Source: Tomocerus qinae
Lineage: Eukaryota; Arthropoda; Collembola; Entomobryomorpha; Tomoceridae
Length of the DNA: 64,000 bases
Reading direction: 5' to 3'
Assembly (NCBI GenBank): GCA_020055645.1
Contig: CM034546.1
Coordinates: 90,768,001-90,832,000, forward strand
The notes beneath the pieces were generated by a model, which made no database searches, was not told where the DNA came from, and was given only the letters and a program-made list of their open reading frames with translations. The position numbers and the translations under genes were made by a program. Below, piece by piece: positions 27,249 through 42,500 of the stretch (positions are counted from its first letter, which is position 1; each line of letters starts with the position of its first letter).

Positions 27249-30200
27249 TGTTCAATGAAATGCAATATTATACCAAAATGGGTACTTTTACATTGAATGA
27301 CATTTAACTGGAAATGAAAGTACGTAGTTTGTTAGAAAATAGCAAAGTGGTAAGTAGTTTGATTTTGTACCTGGTATTATGGATAAGGTACGGCGAAACG
27401 CCTTCCTCGTATTATTTATCCTCTTGTCCCATCAATCATCGGTAACTTGATTACACTACTTACTTTTCCATTTTACTTGTTCGGTTTACTTTTAGTATGC
27501 CGAAAGTATGAAAATGGTATGTTAGTGCACCAGATTTATTGTATTGTGGAATTTTTGTTAACGAATATATAATATTATGCTTTTGTAATACTTTCATGAA
27601 TGCATGGGTAGCCGGAAAGCATGTTAATGTTAGAATAGTAGCTATAAATAAAGAAATGTGTTTAGTTTATTCCAGGCTATATCAAAGTATTTGTTACAGT
27701 TTTCTTCTAAAATTCCTTTATTCCGTACGAAAATATGCATGTGCATTTGTAGGGTTAGCATTCTGATTTGTTTTGACTCTAAACGAGGGCAGAGTTGGTA
27801 TGCTGTGAAAATAGTCATTTTTTAGAAAATCGGCTTCTCTTTATGAGCATTTTATTGCATTGCATAACATAGCGTCTACATGCCATTCTATTTTCAGCTA
27901 GAAACTTTCATCAATGAAGAAACTCGAAATCGCTGGAATTTATTTGTTATCCTGAAAGAAATACTTTTTCCGAAAGAATCCCTTTGTACGGGTGAAAATT
28001 GTATGTCCTAATCCTACGTATTCAATGGCTTGCATGGAACTGGTTTGTGACGGACAGTGGCAGTCGGAGGTTCCATCAAGCGGAATTTTTCCGAATTCTG
28101 TATCTGTAACTTAAGTTGCTTTCTCCGAAACACACAGGAGATCGCTTTCAGTGGCATTTGGCTACTTTCTCTAACATCATTTTGATTTAGGGTGAAAGGA
28201 GATTTTCTCCCTCCATGTGATGCAAATCTGCTCTAAATGACATTTATGACCGTTTTCTCATTTCCATGAAATTCAACCACGGGGTAGCATCTCACTTATG
28301 GTTATTCTTATAATAGATACGCTGCTTTACCTCTTGGCATACAATACCAAATAAATGTAATAGTGTACACAGGTTGTTTTTAGATTTGGAATTGAAAGTT
28401 GATTCCCCTTCAGATTACAACAAGGATTTCAAGTTATAGCAAGGAAGTGGATGGGAGGTTCAGCTTGAAGCATAAAGCTATTACTAATAGATTTCAAAGC
28501 AATAAAATTCTCGTATGAATGGACTTAGGTAGTGGAAATAAGTGTGGATGAGAAATGTAGAATATAAAATGACATTTTCCAATAAATAAGTTTTTGTAGA
28601 TGTCACTGTCTCGTAAAAACGCAGTGGACTATAGTTCGGCTCATTTCACAGCCATAAATAGGTATCATGTCATGTCACGGCTGTTAAGTTACAGAAGGTA
28701 CTCAAATCTATTGTATTGTGCCACAGGGGAAAATCCTACTCCAATGGAAACGCATAAAAACTGTCTGGCCAAGAATTATGGGAGGGAGGTAGACGAAACT
28801 GAAGTGGAGTCCGGTTCACGAGATGAGACCATTGCCACTGCTACTCCTTGTTAACAAAAGTGCACACTGCAGTGCACTACAAAACCTACTCAACTAATGC
28901 AAGTAAGTAGTATTACAGAATACTTACACGTACATACCAATCTCTACTATAGTAAAATGCACGAATAGTATTACTAGGAGTATGCAAGTCCAGATATGAC
29001 TATATAGACAGATGTTATCTCGTCCTTAAGACTTTCGTTATATTCATCTCACAAATTCGATGCAACTTATCGTTTGATATCTGTATATACCAAAGACCTA
29101 TATATAATATCCATTAAGGGTAGTCAGTAAGCACAAGTACGTACCTTTGCGACGGGAAATGAAGTAGTTGGCTATATGTTAAAAGACTAGGGCTAATGTA
29201 AGCTTTTACCCTAGTGTTGCTGGTGGCCATTTACCCGTGCGAAAATAAGATTTGTGTCCACTATAGATTTTCTCCCCTCGATCCCAACCCAACCAATACA
29301 ATCTTCCTGCTAATCTTTCTTCCCTGTTGTTTCCTTCCCTCTCTTAGTGCTTTTCTAGCTGGCATGAAATTTTTAGTGCACAACTTGCCAGGAAATCTTC
29401 AACATTTATCAGTAAATAAAATTGTGAGATAATATTTTAGTTTTGAAAATTAAACTAAGATGCTTTACTCTTTTCGTCGATAAAAAAGAAAGAAAGGATG
29501 GTAAAAGCACGTTTCAATGTTACGGTAAGGAATCAATCTTCTGTATAGTTGATTGTCAGCGAATGTTTCATCATTGGCTTGAGTGCTTTCTCTTCTTGAA
29601 CTACCACTATCTATGAAGAGTTTTGTGGTACTTGTAGCAACCCTCTTTCTTGACTCAACTTTTTCTGGGGGAATGGAAAATAACAAAAGTAACCTTAGTA
29701 TGTATTGTGGCTGATTCAGCTCGCTAAATAGTCTGTCAATCATATGAATTTTGGCTTTTGTTAGTAAGGGCAAAGTGAGCCAGTTGACTTTCGGATAGTT
29801 TGACGGCTAGGATTTCACCACTTAGGAATACAATATCTCGATGTTTTCTTTACAGGATATCGTTGTGGGAAAGAACGCTAATGTTTTCTTCCTCAAAATG
29901 TCAACTGATGTTCATTGTTACTTACAACATAAGCATAACAGAATATCTATTTTTATTGCATGCACCTCTTCCTACTCAATACAAAGAAATAATGGTTGTT
30001 GTGCTCTTGTTTGGCATACAAAAATCCTATTTTTAGTATTTATATTTTAGGGGAACACAAGTCATGGAATGGTGGTCAAAGGGAATGGAAAATAATGGAA
30101 AGGGTGTGAAACAAACTAGCTTAGCATGAAAGTGAGACGCAGATGGTAAAGGCAAATCATTTACGCGTTAAATTCAATTGTTTGCGTTCACCATCTTATA

Positions 30201-33200
30201 CTTTGCCATTCACCTGACTTGACTATTCAGGAACCGAAAAGATATTTCAGAGAACATACCTTCAGATCTAGTTTTGTTTCGGGATTGTTGATTCTAGCTA
30301 TATAGCCTAAGCAGACAGCTTTTGTGTTATTGTTATTATGGGAATGAAAAGACTTGAACGAAAAGAGCAAGTGAAAAGAGGGTGAAAGACTTTCAATTAA
30401 CGGAGAAAATTGCTCCAATTTGTCTCCGAAACGCAAGTCCATTTTTCATCTCATGCTTTGCCTCTCGATGAAGTAAAACTGGATCTGTAATAGAGAAAGT
30501 GAACCTCTTGTTTTGTTAGTCTGCCATTATATTTATAAGAGAAGCGAGCGGTTGTTAGAACCAAGCCACGCCATGCCAGTTCACGTTATTAGCAAATCTA
30601 TTGCATTCAACATTATGGTCTTGCTGAAATGAAATTCGGTTGGTATATAGCAGTAAACATGTTAGTCCAATCCAAACCCAGTAAGAACACCCCATTTCGT
30701 AGAAAATGAACAGAGAAAGGAGCAGACCAAACTAAACGAGACTGCATAGTCGTCCACCTGCATTATTTATTACGTGTAATGTTGTAATGGTTTAAAAGCA
30801 AATGACGTCTACTCCTGCCCCACTACATTCTGTAGTACTTAGGTATTGATCTAGTTACCAGTATTACATACCTTAGACAAGCAACTATAATAACCCTACC
30901 CTTTTAACTATCTTTATATCTATAATATGTTCGCGAAATTCGTTTAATGGTAAAGTGGAGCAAGGAATACATATCTCATTTCCTGTTTGGTGTACTTTAG
31001 TTTAGCTGGCTAGAAAGATGTAGGAACTACTAAAGTATTGGCCAAGGTACATTTTATCAGGACTCGCAATACCAAAGTAAGGTAAATACACTAGTGAAGT
31101 GTGAAGTAATAAAAACTCACATTTGGACATTTTACGCTTAGTATCCCATTTAACTTCATTTAATCAAACGGCAAATCATTTCGGTTACGGCATTTGCAGA
31201 ATGAAATTCCAAAAATAAATTAGAATTTTGCCTTTTCCTTTACTGTTATGGTAGTTTGTTATATTAAATGAATGGATATGTCTTTGAGAAATTTAATCAA
31301 ACTTTAACTCACTATTAATACTGGTAGGTAGACAATGCAATGTATACAACGACGAGGGCAAAGGAATTTGACAGGATGCGAAATAACTGGCGTGTGCTGG
31401 ATAATGCGTTCGTTCAATTCAAAGAAAATTATATTTCCAGTCAAGTATACTATCTGGAGAATTAATGTTAAAAGAATTGATAGAGGCTATGTGTCTACCA
31501 CAACACAAATTGTAGATAAGATTGTCTGAACTTGCCTGAACTGAAGTAAAAACAAGATGATATTGGAAACTCTGTTCTTTGTTCATTAAGTATTTTTGGG
31601 AAAGCAACTTCCTCATTGTGTTCTAGTATTAAGGCGGCAGATGCAAGTTCGGGAAATTATTTTCCTCCTTTTCTTCAGATGATTACTGTTCTTATTGAAC
31701 TGTCAAAGAACGATGATGAAATATCCGCTTCTTTATTACAGCACTAGAGCCAACTGCTAATACGTAAGACTATTATAAATGTAATTCGAGTAAGAAGTGG
31801 AACGTAATATCACATGAAAGAAATAATCATTATTATGTACCGTTAGTAAGGCATTTCTACACTAGTCACATCATACCCACTTCGTTCTACTACAATCTAC
31901 TTTGACAATATTTTTTATTATGAAACGCATTCATATGGGAAATGAAATGAGCATTTTTGCATAAAAATTGCTTCTACGGAAAGCAAATGAAAATAGGCAC
32001 TGCAGACTCCTACAGTGCTCTATTGTCATCAACATCTACATTTGCTGGGTATAGAATTTTTGAATGAATGTAATCTTGAATACAGGAGCTTGGGTATCTA
32101 AGCTTGTAGTCTTAATTTATTTTAATCAATACCGAATGGGAAGGTAAAATTTTATATACAAGACTAAGTGCCAGGATTAATTGCATAAAAAGTATTGGGA
32201 TCGGGTATGGTTGGGTTGACAGGAGAAAAGGGCAGAATACATTATTGGCTAGTGTCACCGAAAAGACGACAATAGAATACTTATAGAAAGCAAACTCGTT
32301 AGTTAAGAAAAATGTTCCGAACTCAGGTCTTTCCTCTTTCTTTCTTATCTGGGAGAATACTGATATTTTAGGGAAAATCCGAAAGTAAAAACTTACAATT
32401 AGACTAGAGAACACTGAACCGAATTGAATTTTGCTGGAGAAAGAGCTGTGTTCATGTAGTTGCATTAGCTAGCTAACTTTATTATATACTTAGTGCTAGT
32501 CAGTTGGCAAAATTATTGAAGGTATATCGTGGTACAATAGAAATTCTTCCTTTCCTTAAGATAACTCTCTCATAAGCCAAGTCCTCAAATGAAGGAAGAA
32601 TGGGGAAAAGAAACCAGATCACTTCTCTCTATAGTTTGCCTGAGTTTCCTTTCTTTTGGTTACTTAGGTATGCAGACTTTCCTTTTCCGGGTCGATAAAC
32701 CTTTTCAGTCAAGTCTCTATTATTACTTAATGAGAAGCGAGACTTGGGGATGTACACGTAAAAAGAGCTTTGCACTCAATTGCCTTGGTTTTACACATTC
32801 TGCATAGTGCATGGAATAAATCATTCTATTTTTTCCTTGTGATTCTATATGCTAAAATGCTCATCTAGTGTGCACTTATTAAAGTAACGGATATGAGCTA
32901 CAATACTACTAATTCAAGATACATTAACCGTAGAGCTCCCAAGTTAAACCAAGCAGGATGTTTTTCTACATTCATTTTTTAATACACTGTAAGACAAAAC
33001 TTAGGAAAACTGAATCCTCCTTTCATGATTTCAGATGAGAATATCATATCTCTTCAGAAGGATTTTCAAATACAATTATTATTGTTGTTGTTTGACTTTC
33101 TCTTCTTATTTACTATTGGCTGGTTTGTATTTTTACGAAATCATATTAACTTTTGCAGAAAGTAGAAATAAGTATTGATTTTGGGTATTGTAAAACAATC

Positions 33201-36200
33201 TCTGGTTGATAATATAGCAGTTAGTTTTCATCATTAAAATATTAAATAGGAAGCATACAAATACTTCCAGTTGTTGGGATACAGTCTGCCGTAGATTAAG
33301 CATTTAACATGTACAAGCTTCATGAACATTTGATACGACATGTTGAACACTTTGTCTGAATAGACACAAACATAAATAAATATGGATTATTGAATAGCAA
33401 GCAAAATGTCATTACTACTTTATAGTGACAATAAATGCGTAATGTTTTCTAAACCTCTTTGAGAATTTGATTCTTACTATACATAAATGTACTGATATTC
33501 GTGTACAGTAGAGATATAATGGCAATAATGATAACAAATTGGAAGGAGATGAGATGAAAGATGTTGCTGATGTCCTTGATGTCATGAACATTTTTGTGTT
33601 CTCTGTTGTAGTCATGATCATGATTTGGAGTTTAATGTAGTAAACGATGTCCGTACCTTACGACGAAAATAAAGCTAGGGAAACTGAAGTACTTTATCAG
33701 ATGGTACGGACACTGCTACTACATAACAACATGTACAGTAGCTATAAAAAGTGCATAGCATGCAGAGAACAGCGGGATCCATATTCCAGATTTAGTAAAC
33801 GTGTACTTGAGTGAAGTAGATAGGTATCCATAAGCCAAGAAGTACATGGTCTATGCATTACCGGCTGCTTTCTGAGTTAGTTTTGGTTTCGTCAAAGCTA
33901 TAACATACCATAACAGTAACTATTTAAGTTTAAACTGCTCAATTTCCTTTGGTAGATGTTAGTCAGTGAATGGAGTTGAAAGGAGTGACTGCGTATTGAG
34001 ACTTGTCTTGCTTTGCTGTCCTTATATTTAGTTTGCTCATTTCATGATGTAGCAATTTGATATGAAATGATAGACATAAAAGAGCACGAGTCTCCTTCTC
34101 TTCTGGTACATCTGGTGTGTCTGTCTGTCTCAAGTAAACTGAGGAAATCCTCGCTTCATATTATCGTGCATCGTAAGTGGAATACAGATGCAAATGCACA
34201 GCTGTGCGATGTGATATGAATGCCTGAATGGGATTGCTTTATATATCCATGTCTGGCTGGTCTCTATCTTCCTCATTCATCCACCCTTTCTTGTTCTACA
34301 TCCACTTGCCTTTCTTTTTGTTATCAACATCCCAAATAGGTAATACCGATAGGAAGTGAGAGATAGGGAGGAGACGAAATTACAATTAGCTATTATGCAG
34401 CTATTTAGATAGCTGCTTTGAATCAACTTATGTTAACCTGACATTAATACATTCCACTTTGCAATTCTTAGTTTACATAACAATACAACTACATACTACT
34501 TCTCAATTGACATGACAGTTAACAGGGCATTAATATTTGTTGCATTGTTGTCTGCTCCTGTGACACAATGTCCTCTTCGTTTGCATCTTGAATAAAAATT
34601 TCCTCTCGTGTATAAATAGAACATTCTTTTAATTATACTTGTCAGTATTCCGTCTTCTTGTCTGCGGATACTCTTTTTTTCTGTAAAAAATTTACTAGAT
34701 TAGATTGGGCTCTATGGCACTATTATACTATAGGATACTAACATAAATTGTGAGAATTTCTTCCTTATGTTGAGAAGGATTTTTGTGAATTTATGTCCAG
34801 AGCAAGCCATAGTCTCGCTCAACTGTGGAGTTATAATTCATTATTAGATTTGAATTTCCCTATATGTAGATACCAGCAGTAGTCTGTAGTGTAGCAATCA
34901 GATTAGGTTGACTCAATAGAAATGCTATTGACAGAAGAGAAAGAACCCTTTGGAAGCTTTCATGGTAGCAGAGTTTCAGTTTCTTTCTTGTGAGTTCATC
35001 TGATTTGTAAAATAAGCTGGAGATTTTCTTATGAATGGAGGAGGATGCGATACAAAGTAGATTTTATTATAGAGGCATTGAAAAGTCAATTTGAGTTATC
35101 ACGAAGTAGCAGACACCCCACTACATATAATAAATGAGGCTTTTGGTAAAGGCTCACTGCCTTCCTTATTGAGCACATTGTGCTTGGTGATAGTAGGGGT
35201 GAAAGTTTCTGAAAGGGTGCACTACTATTTGATTCGACTTGTCTGCATGGTGTTCCTGATGAAGATCGAATTACACAGGGAAAATCACGTATAGTCAATT
35301 TAACTTGAACGGAGGGCTCAGAGGGGAGAGTGAGTGTAATGAATGCCCGAATCTCAAGCAAAGTAATTTACACCTACCTACGCCACAGTTACCATCGGTC
35401 TTGACAGGCCTACTGCTGCAGTTGGGTAATACAGATATCAACTTACTTTTGCTAAAATAATCATAAATTTATAAACTCTGAGTAAGTAGTACTGTATTAA
35501 AGTTTCGTGCCTAGGAAACTTCATTATTCAGGAGAGCATGGTCAAAATTTGGATGCTAAAAAGACTTCTGGCTATTCAGGCTACAGGACCATTATCAAAG
35601 CGACTTTCTCTGCCCTACCCGCTACTTACTACATACCCTTCTTCAATCAAGACCATGAGTTAGGGAAATCTAGCACGCAGTTGTAGTTTACTTCCAATTT
35701 GTTATCTGCTTTCATATTTTATCCTAGAGAATACTTTTTTCTTGTAAACTAATGTCTACTAAAACATTCTGTAATTTGTGTTGTGCCCTGTAGTAATTTT
35801 TACGAGGTACCCTATTTGATATCGTTAACTGCGATCAAAGAACATGTCTGATATTTAGGTTTATTTTGTGCAAACATGGTATTTGTATAGTATTGCACAA
35901 ACTATGTGTATGTTTATGTTTCATTTACTTCTTTTTAAACTTTGTATTTTTAATTCAAGTTAAACTTTCTTATACATGGATTTCTTCAGGGTGGTAAGAA
36001 TTTTGTACCATTTATAATACATGCTGGGTGGTAGCTGTACTGTCCGCGTGTAGTGTGTGGACTATTATCATTTGAATTGTGTAATATGTTGAATATGTTA
36101 TGTTGTAATCTATTCAGAGGATTTTGGCATTTTTTAATTTCAAAATGCCAATGCTTACTGCAGTGTTCTAGAAAATCATTTTGGAATATATTCTAATTAC

Positions 36201-36524
36201 CTTTCTCATGCCATGTAGAAGCCAAATAGCTGTAATAGTATACACTGTCTCTATAATTCTACAGGCATTTTGATGTACTAGAAGGGCTTATTATACAAAA
36301 TGTTGAATAGTAAATTTCTGTAATTAAACTTGTATTGTCTGATTCATGCTGCACTTTTGCAAATATTTGTTGGCAATTGTACATACAGTAGTGGAAGATA
36401 TTCAAGTTTTATGGTTCACAAGTGATAGATAGACTATTATTGTTAACAAAAATCATATCGTGGAATAATTTAACAAAAGCATATGTGAAGGATAGATGTT
36501 TCTAAAACTTAATTTTTAGTATTT
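27249..36524. other. AT-rich stretch, no recognised gene
   Basis: Nothing gene-like is recognised. Short frames on both strands lack domains and splice context. A small hairpin with 10-bp arms (TTGGCATTTT / AAAATGCCAA) lies near 36124-36160, downstream of the TRPA gene, and could fall in its 3' untranslated or flanking sequence. I could not place the poly(A) signal of the TRPA gene with confidence. Confidence 0.5.
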
Positions 36525-39500
36525 TCAAACAATGCTATTGAGTTTATTTGTGATGTAGTCTAACTGTGTTTTTAAAAGTTGATTCTGTTGCAAAAGTTCC
36601 TGCATCGAAAATAGAAGGTCATTATACTTCTCTTCAGAGCGTTCCACATATTTTTCCCATCCGTCACTGCTATGAAGGGTAGAAAATCTCTGCTGAAATT
36701 CAGCAATCGCCCGTGATGGTAATTTAACAAGAGTATTTTTATATAAACATGGACTAGATGATAGAAACGGAATGAATTTTTTCTTTAGTTCCGACGGAAA
36801 AGTATTGTCATCCGAATCTGTAGGAGAAAATACCACGTATCCTCTACAAAGAAAAAAATGCATAGATAAATGGACAAGGGAGACAAAACATTGAAATCAT
36901 TTCTTGAAGTGTTATTTCCTGCAGCTTACCTTTTCATACTCTTTAGTCTATTTATAGAAAATATCTTTGCAATACAGGAAGCTAATCCACAGAGTAAAAT
37001 ATTGTTTCGGGTGAGTAGTTCAAGAAAATATATTTCTTTAATCATGCGAACAGATCTACTGACTGAGGCATCCTTTTGAAGTTGCTAAATTCACAAAATA
37101 TCCAAGCTTCGTTACCAGCTCATAAAAACAGTCTGCTATAATAGAATGTGGTAATTTTCACCTGAATGTCGCTGACTGCTAGACCAATTAACAAACTCAT
37201 GAGAACTATGGTCATCACTATAATGAAAGCTGTGTATATGAGATGGGCTGGTATAGTATACTCTAAGTCATTCAAACGATCATCTGCTGTATTCAGGATC
37301 TTGTTGTAATCTACGTCTCCAGTCATCATTAAAAGGACTTTAAGAAACGACAAAGGTATGGAATGAAAAGTCTCATGCTGCAGAACATAATAAATAATGA
37401 AATAATTAATCAGTTATCAGGGGTGAAATTATAGTATTAAAATTAGGTAAATTAATAGAGACAGACCTCAGGCATGAGAATGCTGAATCCCAAAGCAAAA
37501 GCGGCGATAAGAGATGAGTATGTTATCAAAAATAAACCAAAATCTTTTAACACCTGTAGAAATCAAAAGGTTATTTTCATTTATCTTTGAGTTAATTTTT
37601 AGAAGTATTTTTTAAATTCTAACCCGAGCGAGTACTTCTACGTAGACACCCAACCCTGGCATTCTTGCCACTTGCACCAAGTTCATTGACCAAGCGTAAA
37701 TAACTGCAAACTATTCAGTAATTAAACAAAATCTTTAAGTTTTTCAATGGTTGGTGCGTTTATTATTACTATATAAAGATTATAATATTAATAATTAAAA
37801 TTGTAAATCATACGGCAGATATAGGGTATTGCCATTGTTGCGGTTGTACTCCAAACGTAGGAAGGACTGTTATAATTACAGTCCCGATCAAAATCCCCCA
37901 CGCATAATTCAGTGGAGTTGTGAAATACGTTAGTCGGTCAACACATAACTTGTAAAACTCATAAAGTATCATGCTGAGGACAATAGACGCAGCTACAATT
38001 CCACAAACGAACATTCGAGTGCTTATTTGACAGTGGATTCCAAAATCTTCAACGAACTTGCCATTATTGGGACCATTTGTTTCCCAATCATAAGGACAAT
38101 TTATGACGAAAATGTCATAAATGAATAAAGTATACAAAACCGCGAGAAAAAACTATCAACAATCAAAAAAGTTCTGTCAAGTATAATTCTTGTATAGACA
38201 AGTTTTAAAGAAAGTTTTTGAATTAGTGATTACATAGACACTGCGAAAAATAAGGAAATGTTTTCTGACTGCCAGCCACTTCAGATGCAAAAATGCTTCG
38301 GTTAGGGGATGGGTGAGTAAGCTTTCCCGTCCTGCTCCATTGGCCTTTAAAACATTGTAGAGTAGTTCTGTCTCACACGGAACGAACGCTGTTGAACAGC
38401 ACGAACATCCACTTTCTATTGATGCTTCTGCCTTCATCTGAATTTTCTTTTGCTCATTTGACACGGTCTGTAAAATAAGGCTGGAAGATACATACGCAAA
38501 TATGTAGGCATTACAAATTTTTAAACAATAAACTTAATTGTCTAGTTAATTATCTCATTAATGGTGCAAAGCAAATGATTTAAGTACAATGATAGATAGA
38601 TATATAGATATAACTATTGAGTCTCTGCAGTAGTCTGTAACTTTATTATCTCATGGAATAAAAGCATTTACTTGTTAGCGTTTGTGCGACTGGTTGTAAA
38701 CAAACTATCGCAATGGTCACTTACTTTCTAGGAATTCATGACCTCATATAATTATCCTGAAACTGACTACTGTATCTTTACTTACCCAAAATCAAGTCTC
38801 AATTTTGAATTGTCATCATCGTCATATCGAATACATTTGTCAAACTCTTTTTCTATAACTCCAGGGAGTTTTTGGACGACCATAGTGGCTAGATTTTCAT
38901 CTTCTGACAATTTCCTAAAGCCAGAAATGAACGAGCAATAAAGATCTGAAGTCTTCTGGCAACAAAAGATCAATATTGTTATGAAAATCATTCTGATCTT
39001 ACGAATAATGCAAATCAGCTCCATTATCCAATAATACAATTGCACACTCAGACAATAAAAATTTCGCTGCGTAATACAATGGAGTCCTTCCTCTTTTATC
39101 TTCTGCATTCACATTTGCGTTATTCTTGATGAGGATATCAAGGCAATCTAGAGATTTCTTTGTACACAATTCACAGTGACATCCTAAAATTACAGAATAA
39201 TATATAAATTATAAAATGCATCCTTACGTTTATATTTCAAAGAAAGTCCACTACCTACCTCCATTCACAACTCTATGAAGAGGGGTCCGCTTGTCCTTGT
39301 CTCTAATATTAGAACTAACTCCAGCCCCCAAAATAATGGAAATACATTCGACATCTCTCTTATCCGTACTTAAATGAAGTAAGGAAGATCCAGTTTTAGA
39401 TTCCCGGTAGCTTAATGCGGCTTGGTAATCTGGATAGTTAAGTAACGTTTTCAGTTGACTAAAATTGCCACTGTTAATTAACTCTGATAGCTCCACATAA

Positions 39501-39571
39501 TACCGATTTTCTTCTGCAGGATTTTTACTGAATTGAAAGCTATTGCTTTTTGATAGAAGTGATTTTTCCAT
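36525..39571 (-). CDS. TRPA-family (painless-like) cation channel, ten coding exons
   Basis: Plasma-membrane cation channel of the TRPA group, whose insect members sense noxious heat, chemicals or mechanical stimuli. Proposed coding exons, minus strand: 39571-39259, 39183-39003, 38914-38786, 38480-38240, 38152-37814, 37710-37624, 37553-37467, 37377-37162, 37084-36930, 36843-36525. All introns have GT...AG ends and matching phases, and the total is 2067 nt (688 aa plus stop). Residues ~1-165 carry ankyrin repeats (RTPLHRVVNGG; RGRTPLYYAAK...LLDNGADL). S1 lies at ~285-305 after HPLTEAFLHLKW, and S4/S5 follow AWSMNLVQVARMPGLGVYV. The pore region is LLMMTGDVDY (~474-483), and S6 is IVMTIVLMSLLIGLAVSDIQ (~512-531). 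A C-terminal coiled coil (LLQQNQLLKTQLDYI) matches painless-type tails. At 688 aa it is shorter than Drosophila painless, mainly through fewer ankyrin repeats. The start ATG follows an AG acceptor at 39597, implying an upstream 5' untranslated exon. Pyrexia or another insect TRPA subtype is the alternative. Confidence 0.88.
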
Positions 39572-39596
39572 TTTCACCAGCAAATGATTCAATTCC

Positions 39597-42500
39597 CTAA
39601 AAACTATTTTTGATTGAAAAACAATTTGATTTCCTTATTAAAGAAATTAACTGATCCAAGTAATATTGTTCAACTACTCCTCACTGTGCTACTGTGCACT
39701 ATTTTTGGAACTAAATGACAGTTTGGAAACAATAAAAGTGTCTCATATTCACATTCAGTATAAACTATTTTAGAATATCTTTATCTTATCTTTCTGCAGC
39801 TTTTATGTAAACTCTATCTGATATTACATATTTACATGCTGTCAAAGCAAATGCCGCTAATGACTAACAATGCTATTCATTGAATACCTACTGAATCATT
39901 CTTGCAGCTCAAGTTCAATCCTTATAGCAATGATCTCATTTTTGTCGATTTTCCAAAGTGTTTCTTATCGGAACATACACTTTTAGTTGTGTACATAAGT
40001 TATCAATAATAATACCGACAATCATTGGTAGCACTCACTCTTTGCATTCCTAATCAAAAGTTTAGTAAATATCATTTTCGGTGACAGTTGCACTCACGAG
40101 AGTAGTAAATAACATTTACTTCATTGAGTTATCTCTTGTAGTTTGCTATACTGATAAACATAATGAAACTATGAATCTCTTTAGTATATGTATGCCTTAC
40201 ACGTAGCTCGCCAATGATTATGATTGTACAACGGTGTTTTAGGTGAACCGTTATCAAAATGTCAATAATAGGTCAATGTCTTATTTCATGCGTTGAAACC
40301 TTAAATTAATATTGTGTAAATTTAAGCATAAAGATTCATACCACTCCTGTAATTGGTTCAATTAGTTGTATTTACTTCATGAAAATTTATATTGCTACCT
40401 AGTCCATAGAAGAACTTAACCTGATGATAAATTAAGTTATTGTCAGACTTTTAAGAGATTGTGATATTTGATGATCGGCTAGGTGAACATGTTGTTTGGT
40501 AGAGCGGAAAATGGCTAGTTATTGTTGAAACCCACTGAAGAGCTAAATCTTACTAGTAGGTACATGAAACTGACTTGTAGTCAAGCGAGTGGGGGCTTGC
40601 TTTCGTTCCGTATAATTTCTCAATTTATTTTCGCCGTTGTGTGGATGGAGTGAAAAAATCTCAAGTTCTCTCTCTCTCGTTCACTTTGGCGGCTAAGAGC
40701 TTTCTCTCTATCTCTCACTCAGTAAATTCCCATCCCATTTCATCGTGGATTTTACTATTCTGGTTGGCTTGGCTTGGACGCAGCTTCTCTGGCTTGGCCG
40801 TCTTAGTTGTAGTGCTAAAGTAGTGTTGTGACTAACTAACAACTCAGCATGAATTCCGCTCAACTCACCAAAACTCGAGTAATAATTCACGAACAAGTCT
40901 ACAAAACATGCTGCTCTCTCTCCATTTACTTACTCCTCGAACGCACTTACACTCACCACGACCACCACAAAACAAGCAATATATCTCATTTGTTTATAGT
41001 CCCAGATGCGTTTTATTGCTTCAAAATGGAAAAATGACAATGGAAAAAACGACTTTCACTCTCTCCGTACAACAGCGACGACTACACACATAAAAGTCGT
41101 GAATTGTAATGAATTTCTAAACTAATTACGAAACCAGAGCCAATAGTATAACCTCCAAAGTCGAGATTACAGGGAGAGGATATACCTATAGGGGGTATAA
41201 TTTTGTGTAGCTTGGTAGGAGAGGGTAGAAACATCAAACTAATAATCATAATTGAATAGAGCTTGGGGCCAAATTTCTAATTTCCTAAATAAGAATTACT
41301 GGTATCGTTTAGTTCATTCCGTTTTACTACTTCTTTATTCAAAGTCTTCCAGTAAAATCCAACTCAATTTGTTGAAAGCATGTAGCTATATGCCGAAGCT
41401 AAAGCAATTAAGTTTGTTCCCTATATGCGGTCTTGTCGTGTTCGTGTTTTAATTCTTGTTTTACATTTCTGCCAGGATCTGCATATAGTAGTTGTAACAC
41501 TAGAAGCTCCTCCTACCCTAACTAATGTATTCCAAGGAGCTCAGAACAGAGACAGTGAACATTCTTTTAACGGTAGAACTATACTTTAAACTTTTATCTA
41601 TTCCGCACAGTTACTTGATTATGCTAGTTGCCTTTCACGTTAAGTAGGTACCTAAGGTGGGATAGAAAGTATCGTATCAACTTACTAAGCAATTACAATG
41701 TTATTGTTGTATATTGCACCATATAGTTTTAGTTATAGAAACAGTGATACGAGCTCAATTTACATAAAGTAAGTAAATTAACTAGAATGAATAACTAATT
41801 TAGAAAGCCGACAGCACTGGTTTGGTTTGCTTGTCTATTCTCTATTCAATGGAATAAACGACGAATTCAAATAGAATCCTAAACAACGACGGTGTTTCTC
41901 ATTACCCTTACAAGTGCACTGCACAGATCTCTACTTTTAAGCGTATGCATGCATACTTACATAGATACAGCACTAAAGTTGAAAATAAACGAAGTTCTAT
42001 CGATTTTGCCATTACGCACACCATTCTCGTTGTCTCTTCTACTATCACAACGATGACATTATATAGCTATTAGTATTAAGCATGGATACTTGCTTCACCT
42101 ACACATTAGTATAGTGGACCCAGTGATCGTTGTGCACTGATAGTATGCTCTATGCGTGATGTGATGTGACAGGGCATACGACACCGAATTATTGTATAAA
42201 ACAAACCATCCCTCTAACCCATCTATCCAATCTATTCAGATTATACAGCAATGGAGCTTTATGGAATACCACAACATACGCCTTACTTTGCAGTTTGCAC
42301 TTACAAAGCACAGAACAAACCCTCATTCACTCCACTGTCATTAATATCTGTAGCTAGTCGGAACTCGGTTCTAGAGAGAAGACTAAATTCAACTTTGTCA
42401 CCGTGTACAATGTGCGTATGTGTACAAGTTCATGTAACAGAAGAAGTGAGTGACTGAGTGAGTGGGATGTTTCACTTTCTCTCTAACTTCCCTATCAAAT

